Source: CAYLRY01 sp964386535 (lineage in GTDB: Bacteria; Chloroflexota; Dehalococcoidia; Dehalococcoidales; UBA3254). From it: DNA of 46,391 nt. The translations under genes were made by a program, and so were the position numbers. A model generated the notes under the pieces. That model saw nothing but the letters and a program-made list of their open reading frames with translations, did no database searches and was not told the origin of the DNA. Positions 25,501 to 33,609 of the stretch are shown in pieces; position 1 is the stretch's first letter, and every line of letters starts with the position of its first letter. The DNA lies in contig CAYLRY010000022.1 in NCBI GenBank assembly GCA_964386535.1, forward strand, positions 1 to 46,391, read 5' to 3'.

Positions 25501-28500
25501 CATTCTGAGTCAAGGGCGAGTTCCATCCGTTAACCGGCATACCGTTGGCATCCAGGTCCCAGCCGATCATATAGCGGAAGGAATTATTTCCTTCCGGATT
25601 ATCGATGCACATTAACAGGAGGTCTAAGATGCCGTTGCCATTAAGGTCTGCCAGGGCCGCACCGCCGCCGTTATTATCCCAACCAGGACCAATACCGGCC
25701 TGCTGCATAGTCGGGCTCCAACCACCAGATGGCCGGCCGCTGGCATCCAGGTCCCAGCCGATGTTGTACCTGAAGCAGTCATTACTGCAGTTATCCTCTA
25801 CCTGCATCATAAGCAGGTCGGCTTTCCCGTTACCGTTAATATCACCGAGGGCTGCTCCGCCTCCCCGGGAAGGAGCGTTATGGCTAATATCTGCCGAGTT
25901 GCCGCTGATAATATTTACCTGACCTACCAGGGACTTCTGGATATAAAGATAAATCTGTCTCTCGTCTTCATAACTCTCTAACCATTCACCTTCATTCAAG
26001 TCCTGGGGAAACTGCACCCAATCGGCCCCCTGGTAGGTTAAGGTCTCACCCTTTTCCTTGATGACCACTTTAAACTGGTCTTTAAGCCAGGGCCGGATGC
26101 ACAGGTATATAAATTGCCCTGTCCATGACCATTCATCACCTTTTCGTCCGGCTTTTTCATTAAGGTTTCCCTCGATTTTTACCCAACCTTCTCCAGGATC
26201 GAACCTCTCCCCGTTATTGCCCCAATCGCTCTTGGAACCGATCATCACTTTAACCAGGTCTTTAAGTGAATCCTTAACACACAGGTAAATATATTTCCCC
26301 CCGGTGCCCTTGTTCAGGTCCTCGGGAAGCTGTATCCAGCCTGTTCCCAGCAGGTCGGCCGGGCTGGAAATTTCATCACTCCATCTTGCCGCTTTACCAT
26401 CTTGATTCAGGTCCCAGCCGATCATATAATGGAAAGTATCCGGGCCATAAGAAGGATGGTCGATGCCCATCAGCAGGATATCGAGCTTACCATTGCCATT
26501 GATGTCATAAATTGCCATGTCGCCGCCGGTATTGTTCCAGGTAGAGAGATTTTGAGTAAACAGGGTCCAATCACGGGTAGGATTACCTCTGGCATCCAGG
26601 TCCCAACCGATGTAGTAGTAAAACTTGTTAGCCTGGTTCTCGGCTGAGATCTGCATCAGCACCAGATCATTTTTTCCGTTACAATCGATATCCGCTACCG
26701 CTACTCCGCCTCCTTCATTCCCTTTATTGTCTAATGCGTAGACTTTTTTCACATCGCTCCATGATAAACCTGTCAGGTCTGATTTTACATTAACCATCCA
26801 GACCAGGCGGGCTTCCGCCCTGACATCCAGGGGCTTGTCAATGGCGGGGAAAAACATTTTACCGCTGTAGGCCACCGTGCTGTTGTTATCCTCTAATGGT
26901 AAAAGCGGTACATAGACCTTGGTTTGAGGCATAATATCCCAGCCTATGGTATAGCGGAATCTGTCCTCCCTGGACAAATCATCCAGACTCATAAGCATCA
27001 GGTCAGGCCGGCCGTTTTTATCAATGTCAACGATTAACAAGCCACCTCCGTGAGCCATTACACCCCCGTCCGGCAGAATGTCCGCTGAATTGCTGCTGAT
27101 GATCTTGACCATGCCGGCCAGCGTCTCTTTCACGCAGAGATAGATATATTTCCTGCCGGCTTTCGTCGCTCCTTCATTCAGATCCTGGTCCAGCTTTATC
27201 CAGCCGTCTCCCGGGGTAATGTCCGGTGAATCGCCGCTGATAACTTTTAACCGCTCTTTCAGGAATTCCTGAACGCAGAGGTAGATGTATTTTCCACCCG
27301 CGCCGGTATTCAAATCTTCTGGTAGTTTAGTCCACCCGGCTCCCGGAGAGATGTCCGCTGAGTTGCCGCTGATGACCTTGATTTTATCGACTAGCGGCTC
27401 TTTAACGCAAAGATAAATATACTTGCCTCCGGCTCCTTCATTTAGATCGTTATAAAATTTGGTCCAACCCTGGGTCATTAACGGACTCCAGGAGCCAGGA
27501 TTGCCGGAGTTATCCATATTCCAGCCTACCAGGTACTGGAACCGGATGCCCCGCGGGGTGCTATCGATCGCCATGAATACCAGGTCCAATCTTCCGTTAC
27601 CGTCCATGTCTGCGATTGCCAGGCCGCCTCCGCCGGTGAAATGAGCGCTAATATCCGGAGAGGAAGTACCGGTGGTCCAGCTTTTAGCATTACACTGGCC
27701 GGCCGAACTGCGGGAAAGGTCCCAGCCGATCTTGTAACGGAACTCATTAGGCCCCTCCGGGTCATCTACCACCATTAAGACCAGGTCCTTTTTTCCATTG
27801 TTGTCGATATCGGCGATAGCCGCACCTCCGCCGGCAGAAAAATCCCCCATACCATCGACAACGCTGGTTTGCCCCCAGGAAGAGGCTCTACCATCTGTGC
27901 ACAGTCCCCAGCCTACCTTATAGCCGAAATTGTCCCGTCCTTCAGCGCCGACTATGACCATCAGCAGGAGATCCAGCGTGCCATCTTTATCGATATCAGC
28001 AATGGCTGCCCCACCGCTCGTGGTTTTATTAGCGATACCTGGGACTGTAATCTTGTCACTCCAGCCGTTAGTAGGTTGACCGCTGGCATCCAGATCCCAA
28101 CCGATACAATATAAGAAATCATCTACACTGCTGTCAGAGTGATCCCGGGGAACGCCCAGCAGCAGAAGGTCAGGCATCCCGTTGCGGTTGATATCGGCCA
28201 TAGCCGGGCCGCCGCCCTCATTTTTCATGTTGAGTTCCAGAGATTGGATATCGGCGCTCCAGGGTTTTTCTGCGGTAGGAGCGATGGACTGGTCAAAGAC
28301 CGAAATACCGTAGTCTTTCATCTCTGCCGTGGTTCCGGGAGACTTGTCCAGAGTAAGCTCCAGCACGGGGGCGATCTGAAGGTCTTTCTTTGACCGGTCT
28401 ATGTCCTGTATGGTCGCTTTATCATCGTCCGGCCAGTCCCAGGTCTGTGCGGTCAACCGCATATGGTCCGTGTTTTCCGGTCTCACCTGTAACTCCAGGT

Positions 28501-30238
28501 AGGTAGGCTGGCCGTCTCCTTTAATATGAAATTGGAAGCTCTCATTGACAGTGGTCATGGAGAAGGGAGATGCATCCAGGTCATCCGGCACGCCGTCATT
28601 ATCATTATCGTCATCCCAGGCATTAGGTATACCGTCGCCATCGATATCAAGAGGATAGCCGGTAACCTCGTTGTAGTCCATCAGGCCGTCACCATTCGAA
28701 TCAGCCTTCAGGGGATCCAGGCCATTCTTGACCTCGTACCAATCGTCCAGTAAGTCAGTATCGGTATCCATACTTTCCGGATTTGTGCCTAGAACTAGTT
28801 CTACTGTATCTGGCAGGTTGTCCCCATCCATCCCCACACGGCAGGCCGCTTTCAAAGTCAACTCCGCGTTATGGAGGGAACGCCATTTCTCATCGCCAGG
28901 TTTTTTGAATGCCGCCCGGGCGCCCTGTTCTCCTGTTAGCTCAACCTGACGGTAGACGAGACGGTGCCAGCCTTGGCTTAGCTCAATACTTCCCTGGTGA
29001 ACATCCCAGTTATCGGACCCATCTTCTTTAACCAGGACCTCGTGGTTTCCGTACCAGGAAGCTAAAATCTGCCCGTCTATCTCTATGTCCGAGGCCCCGT
29101 CGGAGTTGTTGGCAAATGACCAGACACCCTCAATATCGACGTAGAAAAAAACCTCATAATAAGAGGTATAGCTATAATCATTGCCATGAATATTTTTATC
29201 CTGGTATAACATGTTAACGATGGTTGAACCACTCCATCGGGGGTCTTCAGTAGAGTCCAAGTCCACGCACTGAACCATCTGATCGTAGTCTTCCGGAGCA
29301 CTGTTCCAGATATTTTTCCGGGTAGTTAGTAGGAGGCCTGCATCCAGGTTGACCGGTTTGACTATTAGTGGATCGGCATATATCGTTTCATTCCCATTAT
29401 GGCCGATAGGAGCCATTGCCCCGGCGCCGAAAATTGTCCAGTCATAGGCTTGTGGCGTCTTATAAAAAGCCTGGACTATGTTTGATTTTGTTGTTCCCTG
29501 CTCGTAACGGTAGATAAACCGGTGCCATCCTATATCAATATCAATAGTGCCGTCATTTCTCCCCTCTACTCCGGAATATTTGCGGGCCACTACCGTTTCG
29601 TCAACCTGGACCTCTGAGGCCCCGGTTGAGCGGGTCCCGAACTGCCAGTCTCCCGTGATACCCACGTAGAAAAAACACTCATAATAGGAAGTGTAGTTTT
29701 CATTGTGAGCAGTAGTCTTACCATGGATATTTTCATCCTGCTGTACTTCCCTGACCACGCTGGCTCCGGACCAGCCATCTTCCCGGATCGAGTCCTGCTC
29801 CACGCATTTCACCATTTCATCATGATCCTGCGGGTGAGTATCTCCGGCCCAGGTGTTTTTCCGGGTGACCAGAGCCAGGCCATCATGGCGGAAGGCAGGA
29901 GCAGCGGCTATCAGGACGTCCAGTTCCAGCCCGCTGCTGCGCGGGCTGATAGTATTACTTGCCGGCGACTGGTTTTCGGAAAATAAACCTGAAATATCCT
30001 CAGTTTTATCAGAGGCTTCATCAACATCGGAATACATCAATGTCTGCCTCAAAGACGGGTTTACCAGGCCCATCGCAATTGAGAGGGTGCTCTGCCATAG
30101 AGGCGAAAACTGGGGATAGTGTTGTACTACCTCGGTCGTTTCAGGCTCCTGACTGCGAGCTTCCAGCTTTTGGGGAATTGTCATCCCCACTATTGTTAAG
30201 GCTAGAATAACCGCCACGATTTTAATCCAGGCAGACAT
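19574..30238 (-). CDS. Giant (3554-residue) membrane-anchored surface protein with calcium-type repeats
   Basis: Order of parts by residue: signal peptide 1-27; two tandem PA14-like modules of about 165 residues (105-465), each ending in a GWHR-(F/L)-(I/V)-YR strand; five DxDxDG loops (466-560); ten VCBS/FG-GAP repeats with D-I-(D/N)-x-(N/D)-G-x-x-DL-(L/V)-L-M (665-1613), among which sit six DLN-x-G...IYLC modules; a helical region with internal hydrophobic segments (about 1967-2045); fascin/ricin-like beta-trefoils with NGKYV motifs (2253-2656); sixteen DTDGDGLxD loops (2656-3104); an unassigned domain; a PGF-pre-PGF-like domain ending VDHFSLYALAG (3332-3421); a Ser/Pro/Thr-rich linker; and one C-terminal membrane helix followed by RRR. 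The layout fits a calcium-stabilised stalk anchored by its C-terminus. Start ATG follows GGGAGGTG. It lies 27 bases after the pseudo-receiver gene on the same strand. No cleavage or sortase motif is seen. Function: adhesion or surface binding is inferred only. Confidence 0.85.
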   Translation of the reverse strand: MSAWIKIVAVILALTIVGMTIPQKLEARSQEPETTEVVQHYPQFSPLWQSTLSIAMGLVNPSLRQTLMYSDVDEASDKTEDISGLFSENQSPASNTISPRSSGLELDVLIAAAPAFRHDGLALVTRKNTWAGDTHPQDHDEMVKCVEQDSIREDGWSGASVVREVQQDENIHGKTTAHNENYTSYYECFFYVGITGDWQFGTRSTGASEVQVDETVVARKYSGVEGRNDGTIDIDIGWHRFIYRYEQGTTKSNIVQAFYKTPQAYDWTIFGAGAMAPIGHNGNETIYADPLIVKPVNLDAGLLLTTRKNIWNSAPEDYDQMVQCVDLDSTEDPRWSGSTIVNMLYQDKNIHGNDYSYTSYYEVFFYVDIEGVWSFANNSDGASDIEIDGQILASWYGNHEVLVKEDGSDNWDVHQGSIELSQGWHRLVYRQVELTGEQGARAAFKKPGDEKWRSLHNAELTLKAACRVGMDGDNLPDTVELVLGTNPESMDTDTDLLDDWYEVKNGLDPLKADSNGDGLMDYNEVTGYPLDIDGDGIPNAWDDDNDNDGVPDDLDASPFSMTTVNESFQFHIKGDGQPTYLELQVRPENTDHMRLTAQTWDWPDDDKATIQDIDRSKKDLQIAPVLELTLDKSPGTTAEMKDYGISVFDQSIAPTAEKPWSADIQSLELNMKNEGGGPAMADINRNGMPDLLLLGVPRDHSDSSVDDFLYCIGWDLDASGQPTNGWSDKITVPGIANKTTSGGAAIADIDKDGTLDLLLMVIVGAEGRDNFGYKVGWGLCTDGRASSWGQTSVVDGMGDFSAGGGAAIADIDNNGKKDLVLMVVDDPEGPNEFRYKIGWDLSRSSAGQCNAKSWTTGTSSPDISAHFTGGGGLAIADMDGNGRLDLVFMAIDSTPRGIRFQYLVGWNMDNSGNPGSWSPLMTQGWTKFYNDLNEGAGGKYIYLCVKEPLVDKIKVISGNSADISPGAGWTKLPEDLNTGAGGKYIYLCVQEFLKERLKVISGDSPDITPGDGWIKLDQDLNEGATKAGRKYIYLCVKETLAGMVKIISSNSADILPDGGVMAHGGGLLIVDIDKNGRPDLMLMSLDDLSREDRFRYTIGWDIMPQTKVYVPLLPLEDNNSTVAYSGKMFFPAIDKPLDVRAEARLVWMVNVKSDLTGLSWSDVKKVYALDNKGNEGGGVAVADIDCNGKNDLVLMQISAENQANKFYYYIGWDLDARGNPTRDWTLFTQNLSTWNNTGGDMAIYDINGNGKLDILLMGIDHPSYGPDTFHYMIGWDLNQDGKAARWSDEISSPADLLGTGWIQLPEDLNKGTGGKYIYLCVKDSLKDLVKVMIGSKSDWGNNGERFDPGEGWVKIEGNLNEKAGRKGDEWSWTGQFIYLCIRPWLKDQFKVVIKEKGETLTYQGADWVQFPQDLNEGEWLESYEDERQIYLYIQKSLVGQVNIISGNSADISHNAPSRGGGAALGDINGNGKADLLMMQVEDNCSNDCFRYNIGWDLDASGRPSGGWSPTMQQAGIGPGWDNNGGGAALADLNGNGILDLLLMCIDNPEGNNSFRYMIGWDLDANGMPVNGWNSPLTQNGLTTSSNIDGGVTVTDINNDRKLDVVMTATRDTGSDYAWFYTIGWGVETETRSLARYRERFMLTGFTITENHGTEEGVFYSQDANQTLRASLALRYEFLNNSQTATQAAAVLAQHNITVSSDIRQFSHSDAATAKLASEMIAGALDSLPSGKRLPLAIAISNSSINTGMDTCVADSYILGNRQDFDLTGIPPITLKALKLPWYDTSARELVEEDGILAEVGSWDWDVDQKTGVALLLLTLSEGETNMTALGDSKVLRPAPEKSQMLATIYGKSDILTHLRLAFQLPLRGVWALSFALSAISEPQCRIDYLANIREWSKPGYGFTPKEAKKMALNFAWRYQWENNYFNPIRSAITSNPSPQGTYKPQSAGRFFNDYCKFSGWKFVKSLQFAGRVLLAATALTIIGQSLYIAGKEGFSRLGLEMGAIYAAKEIIYYAMITTVACIPYVGWALAFAVLFTDIIASCFGKGSDWVMEKIINALVTYDLCVELSMDSQEMRDTLEDYAGNGPTAGDYFELTSRISGRADEIDLGDHGYPNELVDSYITPHYFYDVPGVYQSGKFTITTYVQGEINLDHDWIERTYDSGVWFIPSKGVINLPLTVWLQVDYQTFYIKKTAGHYPESGDPINGTSESDKTTLFFDILPDSLDDFLKWTGVASLDRDSDRLNDNVETGQAGEINYRIISKAGDLVLQANPSSSNVEISRYEGQANQQWKLKKEMKPGEFMLTASNGKYVVMDGDFQLKATSDTPADTTKFKIVHLGDNGIALMTANGKYVTVDTGNHDALQATSASIPEREGFTIEYLDNGDIALKASTGKYVSADLQAYPGELVAAADEIQAKERFQVIWSGYFQVAVSSTAKALADQDESGEIALETWDGNYLKVPLDYGPANTHYIKASGPITEYYRFKIIDLGNNRVALQSPFNSKYATVRPYHTEQTTYYLFAEADSIGNNEQFSITHFYENNYDYIALKAYTGNYVYDDPGNAMLTANGDKITERSKFRIRYPEANVSVSSYADNNNHKWYLESTQNGYYRIINKRGMVLTIAGEAYNRSNVIVRDTYTGSDNQKWKLELVNSSTDKLKWDTDADGLPDGFEAYSLVDLGANPNLPDTDQDGLNDRLEMQLGTNPANADTDGDGLTDYEENCGWQISLTYRNQPFTQHVWPYPLQVDSDGDGLTDYQEYLKKTNPRSKDTDGDGVSDYDAVNASTLSLQTPVLLSIPLDFQTDPLPASTLEDSDDDGLIDAVETDGWKINIRYAGGVNNILETSDPWLKDTDGDGLTDDREYNLTNPRSVDTDGDGLNDFFEISGWDIVFMDVDGSQNTVHEASNPAHWDIDNDGLDDGIEKTLRTNPNSADTDGDGLNDAEEVNGWDITRGDDEGQSVHITSCPLAADTDEDGLSDAEEKQFGTDPASWDTDYDNLDDFIEINGWEAKYIDTAGEHTIKVTSNPWLSDTDADGLSDHQEYMARTHPRSVDTDGDGLNDIDEPDLWINPLKADTDGDELTDSEEVMKYGTNPLSRDSDNDDIEDKEDTDTYASPPEKIYVLYDAEEDDYHEFINGLSQYTEVISGTLDDPEFQNNKYNEKPYLVILGYPDGKKLGTASRIAYDLLTEDIRQKMLESDYKRFATGINIWPYNKMVIMLSRPYHSDHWRILAKIKGLRYKITENSVSLIYPEARQSFFLEAIKEIDFYLVEVDLIRIVTPSLKITRHNAGNPLPLNIPPLGINTGLAEDELAVGKYMDIRVSENVQDDSVKPPVDNIEKAQFRIYYTASELDRNWDGDNHDIGDINENSLCLYRWNTASGQWEKLSSLDGVNSTGVETVNVQPYDKPYEGFVWSDVDHFSLYALAGKQIEGEAVEYSNLVSADIFITSPVPSLSVSNSTVNYPQILVSPDSSATPVPIVSSKASNTLEPPALEPPSSETPSSETRALPLTSTSTFQSPVEIVKNSTPFNGAIIIIIIAVILAVLAVIMILVRRRNATLK

Positions 30239-30265
30239 AAGACACCTCCCGTGTAAATATCAAAA

Positions 30266-30625
30266 TTATTCACTCTCATTTGCAAGTTCACACAGTTTTC
30301 CCAACAGTTCATCTCCGTTGATGTCCGTTAAAAGGTAGCTGTAAGCTCCGTTTTGAAAGGCGGCCTGAAGATTTTCGTAGCAATCAACAAAAACTATTAT
30401 TGAGGACGAGGGGAACCTCGTTTTTATAAGCAGGATTTCCTTCAATCCATCCCGGATGTTCCCGGGGATATTGGTTATAATCACATTCGGTTCAGGCAGC
30501 CGGCTATTGGTCAAGGTTATTAACTCATGGGGAACTATTTTCACTACTTCTACCCCATAAGATTTTAAAAGGTTTTGCAGCCCTTCCAGGAAAAGCCCGT
30601 TCCTATATACCAGGAAGACTCTCAT
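30266..30625 (-). CDS. Degenerate receiver-only protein (pseudo-receiver)
   Basis: A 119-residue stand-alone receiver-like protein. The N-terminus, LFLEGLQNLL, is the same as in the response regulator encoded at 30807-31475, so it looks like a duplicate of that gene's first domain. Aligned to it, every phosphorylation residue is changed: the acidic pair D9/D10 is Y7/R8, the phospho-acceptor D54 is N52, T82 is D81 and K104 is T100. No DNA-binding domain follows. It therefore cannot take part in ordinary phosphotransfer and may act by protein-protein contact, for example by binding the kinase or regulator next door (inference). Only 27 bases separate it from the giant-protein gene, so the two are probably co-transcribed from the promoter at about 30700. 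Confidence 0.8.
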   Translation of the reverse strand: MRVFLVYRNGLFLEGLQNLLKSYGVEVVKIVPHELITLTNSRLPEPNVIITNIPGNIRDGLKEILLIKTRFPSSSIIVFVDCYENLQAAFQNGAYSYLLTDINGDELLGKLCELANESE

Positions 30626-30684
30626 GTGCCCCCTATTTTAATGGTAATCAGTACCTTCACTGTGTTGAGTAAATCCCTGATATT

Positions 30685-30713
30685 AACATATGCTCAGTGA
30701 TTATTTAAGGCAA
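30685..30713 (-). promoter_or_regulatory. Possible promoter for the pseudo-receiver/giant-protein unit
   Basis: On the minus strand TTGCCT and TATGTT are separated by exactly 17 bases, upstream of the pseudo-receiver start and downstream of the terminator that ends the two-component operon. Confidence 0.35.
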
Positions 30714-30741
30714 TGTCTTTACCGACAGTTTTTGAAAAGAA

Positions 30742-30778
30742 AAAAGTACAGTCTCATGAGAAATGAGGCTGTACTTTT
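30742..30778 (-). terminator. Strong terminator after the two-component operon
   Basis: AAAAGTACAG pairs perfectly with CTGTACTTTT, and inside that CTCAT with ATGAG, separated by one T-G wobble and a GAGAA loop: a 16-bp stem. Read on the minus strand it is followed by TTTTTTCTTTT, so it should stop transcription from the response-regulator gene. Confidence 0.85.
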
Positions 30779-30806
30779 GGACAGTTTGACTAAGGGTTAT
30801 GTTTAG

Positions 30807-31475
30807 CTATTCGCCATCGTGGGCTTTTTCTCTTGCAAAATAGGCGATAGCCTGAGCCCGGTTTTCCAGTTGCAGCACTTCGAGGATACGTGCCATGTGG
30901 TACTTAATGGTGCGTTCACTCAAATTCATGGCAGTTCCTATTTCCTTATAGGTCATACCCCGTGCCAGTAATTTGAGTATTTCCATTTGCTGTGTGGTGG
31001 GCTTAGCTGTTTCTTTCTTTTTCGATTTATCGATATCCGTTAGCGTTTCAACTTTTTGATGCGCTAATTCTTTTAACAATCTGACCGCCAGACCCGGGGA
31101 TAAGGGGGCATCGCCCCGTTCTAGGTCCTGAAGCAAGGAAACCAGCTCTTTGGCTTTTAGAGTCTTCAACAAGTAACCGGACGCGCCTCTTTTTATCGCT
31201 TCGAACAGATTATCATCATTATCGAATGAAGTTAGCATCACGATTTTTACCTGAGGCAGTTCGTTTTTTATCGGACTGATTGCCTCCAGTCCGCTGCAGA
31301 CCGGCATGGCGATATCCATTAAAATAACATCGGGTTTAAGAACTTTAGCTTTAATTAAAGCTTCATTCCCATTTTTTGCAGTGCCAATGACCTGAATGCC
31401 ATGGGCCTGTAAAAGATTTTGTAGTCCTTCTAGGAAAAGGGGGTGGTCATCAACCAGCATTACTTTTATCGGCAT
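30807..31475 (-). CDS. NarL/LuxR-family response regulator
   Basis: A 222-residue two-domain transcription regulator. The receiver domain (1-120) has the acidic pair D9/D10, phospho-acceptor D54 (ILMDIAMP), T82 and K104, all intact. The C-terminal LuxR-type helix-turn-helix (about 155-215) has ILKLLARGMTYKEIG and LSERTIKYHM. It is the partner of the histidine kinase directly upstream: the two frames overlap by 26 bases, which argues for translational coupling. Targets cannot be seen, but the divergently organised pseudo-receiver/giant-protein unit just downstream is an obvious candidate. Confidence 0.93.
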   Translation of the reverse strand: MPIKVMLVDDHPLFLEGLQNLLQAHGIQVIGTAKNGNEALIKAKVLKPDVILMDIAMPVCSGLEAISPIKNELPQVKIVMLTSFDNDDNLFEAIKRGASGYLLKTLKAKELVSLLQDLERGDAPLSPGLAVRLLKELAHQKVETLTDIDKSKKKETAKPTTQQMEILKLLARGMTYKEIGTAMNLSERTIKYHMARILEVLQLENRAQAIAYFAREKAHDGE

Positions 31476-33186
31476 AATAACTCTCCTTAGGGTCGCCTGG
31501 GATAGTCACTATAATCTGCGTACCATGTTCCGGCCCGCTGACAATTTTTAATTTCCCTTTGATTTCTTCCACCCGTTTATGCATAATATTCAATCCTAGC
31601 CCCGGCGCAGGCTTTTTTCCCAGATGTGCGATATCAAAACCCTTTCCATCATCTTTTATAATAAGACTAAATTCTTTATCCGTGAATTCGATCGCTATAA
31701 AAACATTTTTTGCCTGGGCATGTTTACGAACATTATTCAAGGCTTCTTTTATAATATTATAAATCTGGTTTTTTATATCCGGCTTAAGATCTTCGACAGG
31801 TGAATCAGGGGTAATATCCAGACGGACAACAACGCCGGTCTGCTTGCTAAACTGGTCTGTTTCTCTTTTCAAAACAGCGCAAAAATCTCTTTCAAAAGCG
31901 GTAGTAATCATGATGTTTTGAATGTATTCACGCATATCACGGTGCCCAGATCGGGCTACTTCAACCAGCCTTTCGATTTTCGTTGAGGCAATATTGATCC
32001 CAGCGCTGTTGAGTTCATGCTTGATAGCCTGAGCCTGAACATTGATAAAACCAAAAATCTGTCCCAGGTTATCGTGCAGATCCCTGGCCAGACGTTCCCT
32101 TTCCTCTGCCATAACCAGGGCCTTTTGCTGTTCCAGCAACTTGGATTGCACTCTTTTCCTTTCCGTTACGTCATGAAAATTGATAGATAACCCAGTATTT
32201 CTTCCTCTTTTATCAGTTAATTGCAGATATGATACCTCATAGATTTTAATAAGGCCCTCTTTTTCTAATGTCAGTTCTCCGGGTAAATTTTCTCCGCAAT
32301 TATTCTTGATATTAAAAGCGGGCCAATTTTTAAAGAGGGCATCAGCTTTCTGACCTATAGCATCTGCGGAGGTACTTCCAAAAATGGTCTTGGCCGTCAG
32401 GTTCATATCGGCTATTCTGTTTCTCGCATCCAGCACAATCAGACCATCGGACATTTTTTCAATAATATTGTCTCTGGCAACCGGAACGATATCGAAAAGC
32501 CGAAAATGGAATATTCCCCAGGCAATGATAAGGCCGGATAAACCTGCTATCGCTGAAGTCAGGTCATAACGCTCAATAGGGTGTATTCTAAAAATATAAA
32601 GAGCATTTTGGATGAAAATTAATGCCAAGCCTACAAATAGAGCTATTGATTGTTCGCGATATAGAGCAGATTTCCGGCGCCAGGACAATCCCAGCAGCAG
32701 CTCGGAAAGTATATTTAGTAAATAAGAGTAGCCGGCAGTTACCCAGAAACCGGGACCTAGGACCTTATCCAGGACAGGAAAAGGCCCACTTGTATCCAGA
32801 TGGGAATCCTGCCACATCAAACCATGCATTTGGTTAGTCCAGGCTAATATCATGGCCAGGAATGGAAGCAACAGCAGGAGCCAGATATTTTGTCTGGTAA
32901 TCCAATAGTCACGCTCAATAAACCTGAACACCATGATCAACCATATGACCGGAGCCAGGGTGTACCCTATGACCTGAACATTGGTACAGAATAGCTTGGT
33001 CGTTAAATCTACCCCGGCCAGTTCCAGTGCATAACTCCCTGCCCATAATGAAGTGGCCAGCATACAGAGACCGAAAGGAAAAGCCCCTCTGATATTTTTC
33101 TGGTGAAAGGCGTAAATTGACAGCCCCAGAGTGATAATAACCGTGGCTATAAAAGGCCAAATATATGGCACATATTGAAAATGCAA
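31450..33186 (-). CDS. Seven-TM PAS sensor histidine kinase (HisKA_3 type)
   Basis: A 578-residue membrane sensor kinase. Residues 1-225 contain about seven hydrophobic helices in the arrangement of the histidine-kinase N-terminal 7TM domain. A PAS domain follows (about 240-345, beginning IIEKMSDGLIVLDARNRI). A HisKA_3 dimerisation domain has the phospho-acceptor H371 in RLARDLHDNLGQ, and a HATPase_c domain shows the N box (EALNNVRKHA), G1 box (DDGKGFD) and a GLGLNIM loop. This is the NarX/DegS-like class that pairs with NarL-type regulators, matching its downstream neighbour. The signal is unknown; the helices may sense a membrane or extracellular cue, and the PAS domain shows no haem or flavin ligand I can identify. 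Confidence 0.93.
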   Translation of the reverse strand: MHFQYVPYIWPFIATVIITLGLSIYAFHQKNIRGAFPFGLCMLATSLWAGSYALELAGVDLTTKLFCTNVQVIGYTLAPVIWLIMVFRFIERDYWITRQNIWLLLLLPFLAMILAWTNQMHGLMWQDSHLDTSGPFPVLDKVLGPGFWVTAGYSYLLNILSELLLGLSWRRKSALYREQSIALFVGLALIFIQNALYIFRIHPIERYDLTSAIAGLSGLIIAWGIFHFRLFDIVPVARDNIIEKMSDGLIVLDARNRIADMNLTAKTIFGSTSADAIGQKADALFKNWPAFNIKNNCGENLPGELTLEKEGLIKIYEVSYLQLTDKRGRNTGLSINFHDVTERKRVQSKLLEQQKALVMAEERERLARDLHDNLGQIFGFINVQAQAIKHELNSAGINIASTKIERLVEVARSGHRDMREYIQNIMITTAFERDFCAVLKRETDQFSKQTGVVVRLDITPDSPVEDLKPDIKNQIYNIIKEALNNVRKHAQAKNVFIAIEFTDKEFSLIIKDDGKGFDIAHLGKKPAPGLGLNIMHKRVEEIKGKLKIVSGPEHGTQIIVTIPGDPKESYYADKSNAG

Positions 33187-33609
33187 TGCTATCTCCTGAT
33201 AAAACTAAAGATAACCTCGAGTTTTTGCAGTAGTTTTTATTATAGTTTACCCTGGCAGAAAAATATTCTTTCCGAAGGTGATAATACAACAAATCACTAA
33301 TCATGTCAAAGAAACAAACAAGTTTTGGCTATGTTTTAAATTTAGATAAATTTGAATATTTGAATAAAAGTTTAATATTTTTATTTTAGATAAAATTACT
33401 AATAGTGATTATCAAATATATAATGACGATTTTAAGTTGCTTCCATTACCACCAAAGGAATAAAATAACCGGTAGTATGGTGAGCGCACTCATAAGGGTT
33501 TCCTCCGGAACAGATCAAGAGTTCCAAATGGATGATTAATGAATTAATATTAAATTGGGAAACATGGCCACAGTAAACTGGATAAAAAAGAAGCTGTGAG
33601 GTTAGCAAT
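33187..33609. other. AT-rich divergent intergenic region
   Basis: About 420 bases between the kinase gene (minus) and the Fe-S protein gene (plus), very AT-rich from 33330 to 33430. Promoters of both genes must lie here. No gene, repeat array or clear operator is seen. Confidence 0.5.
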
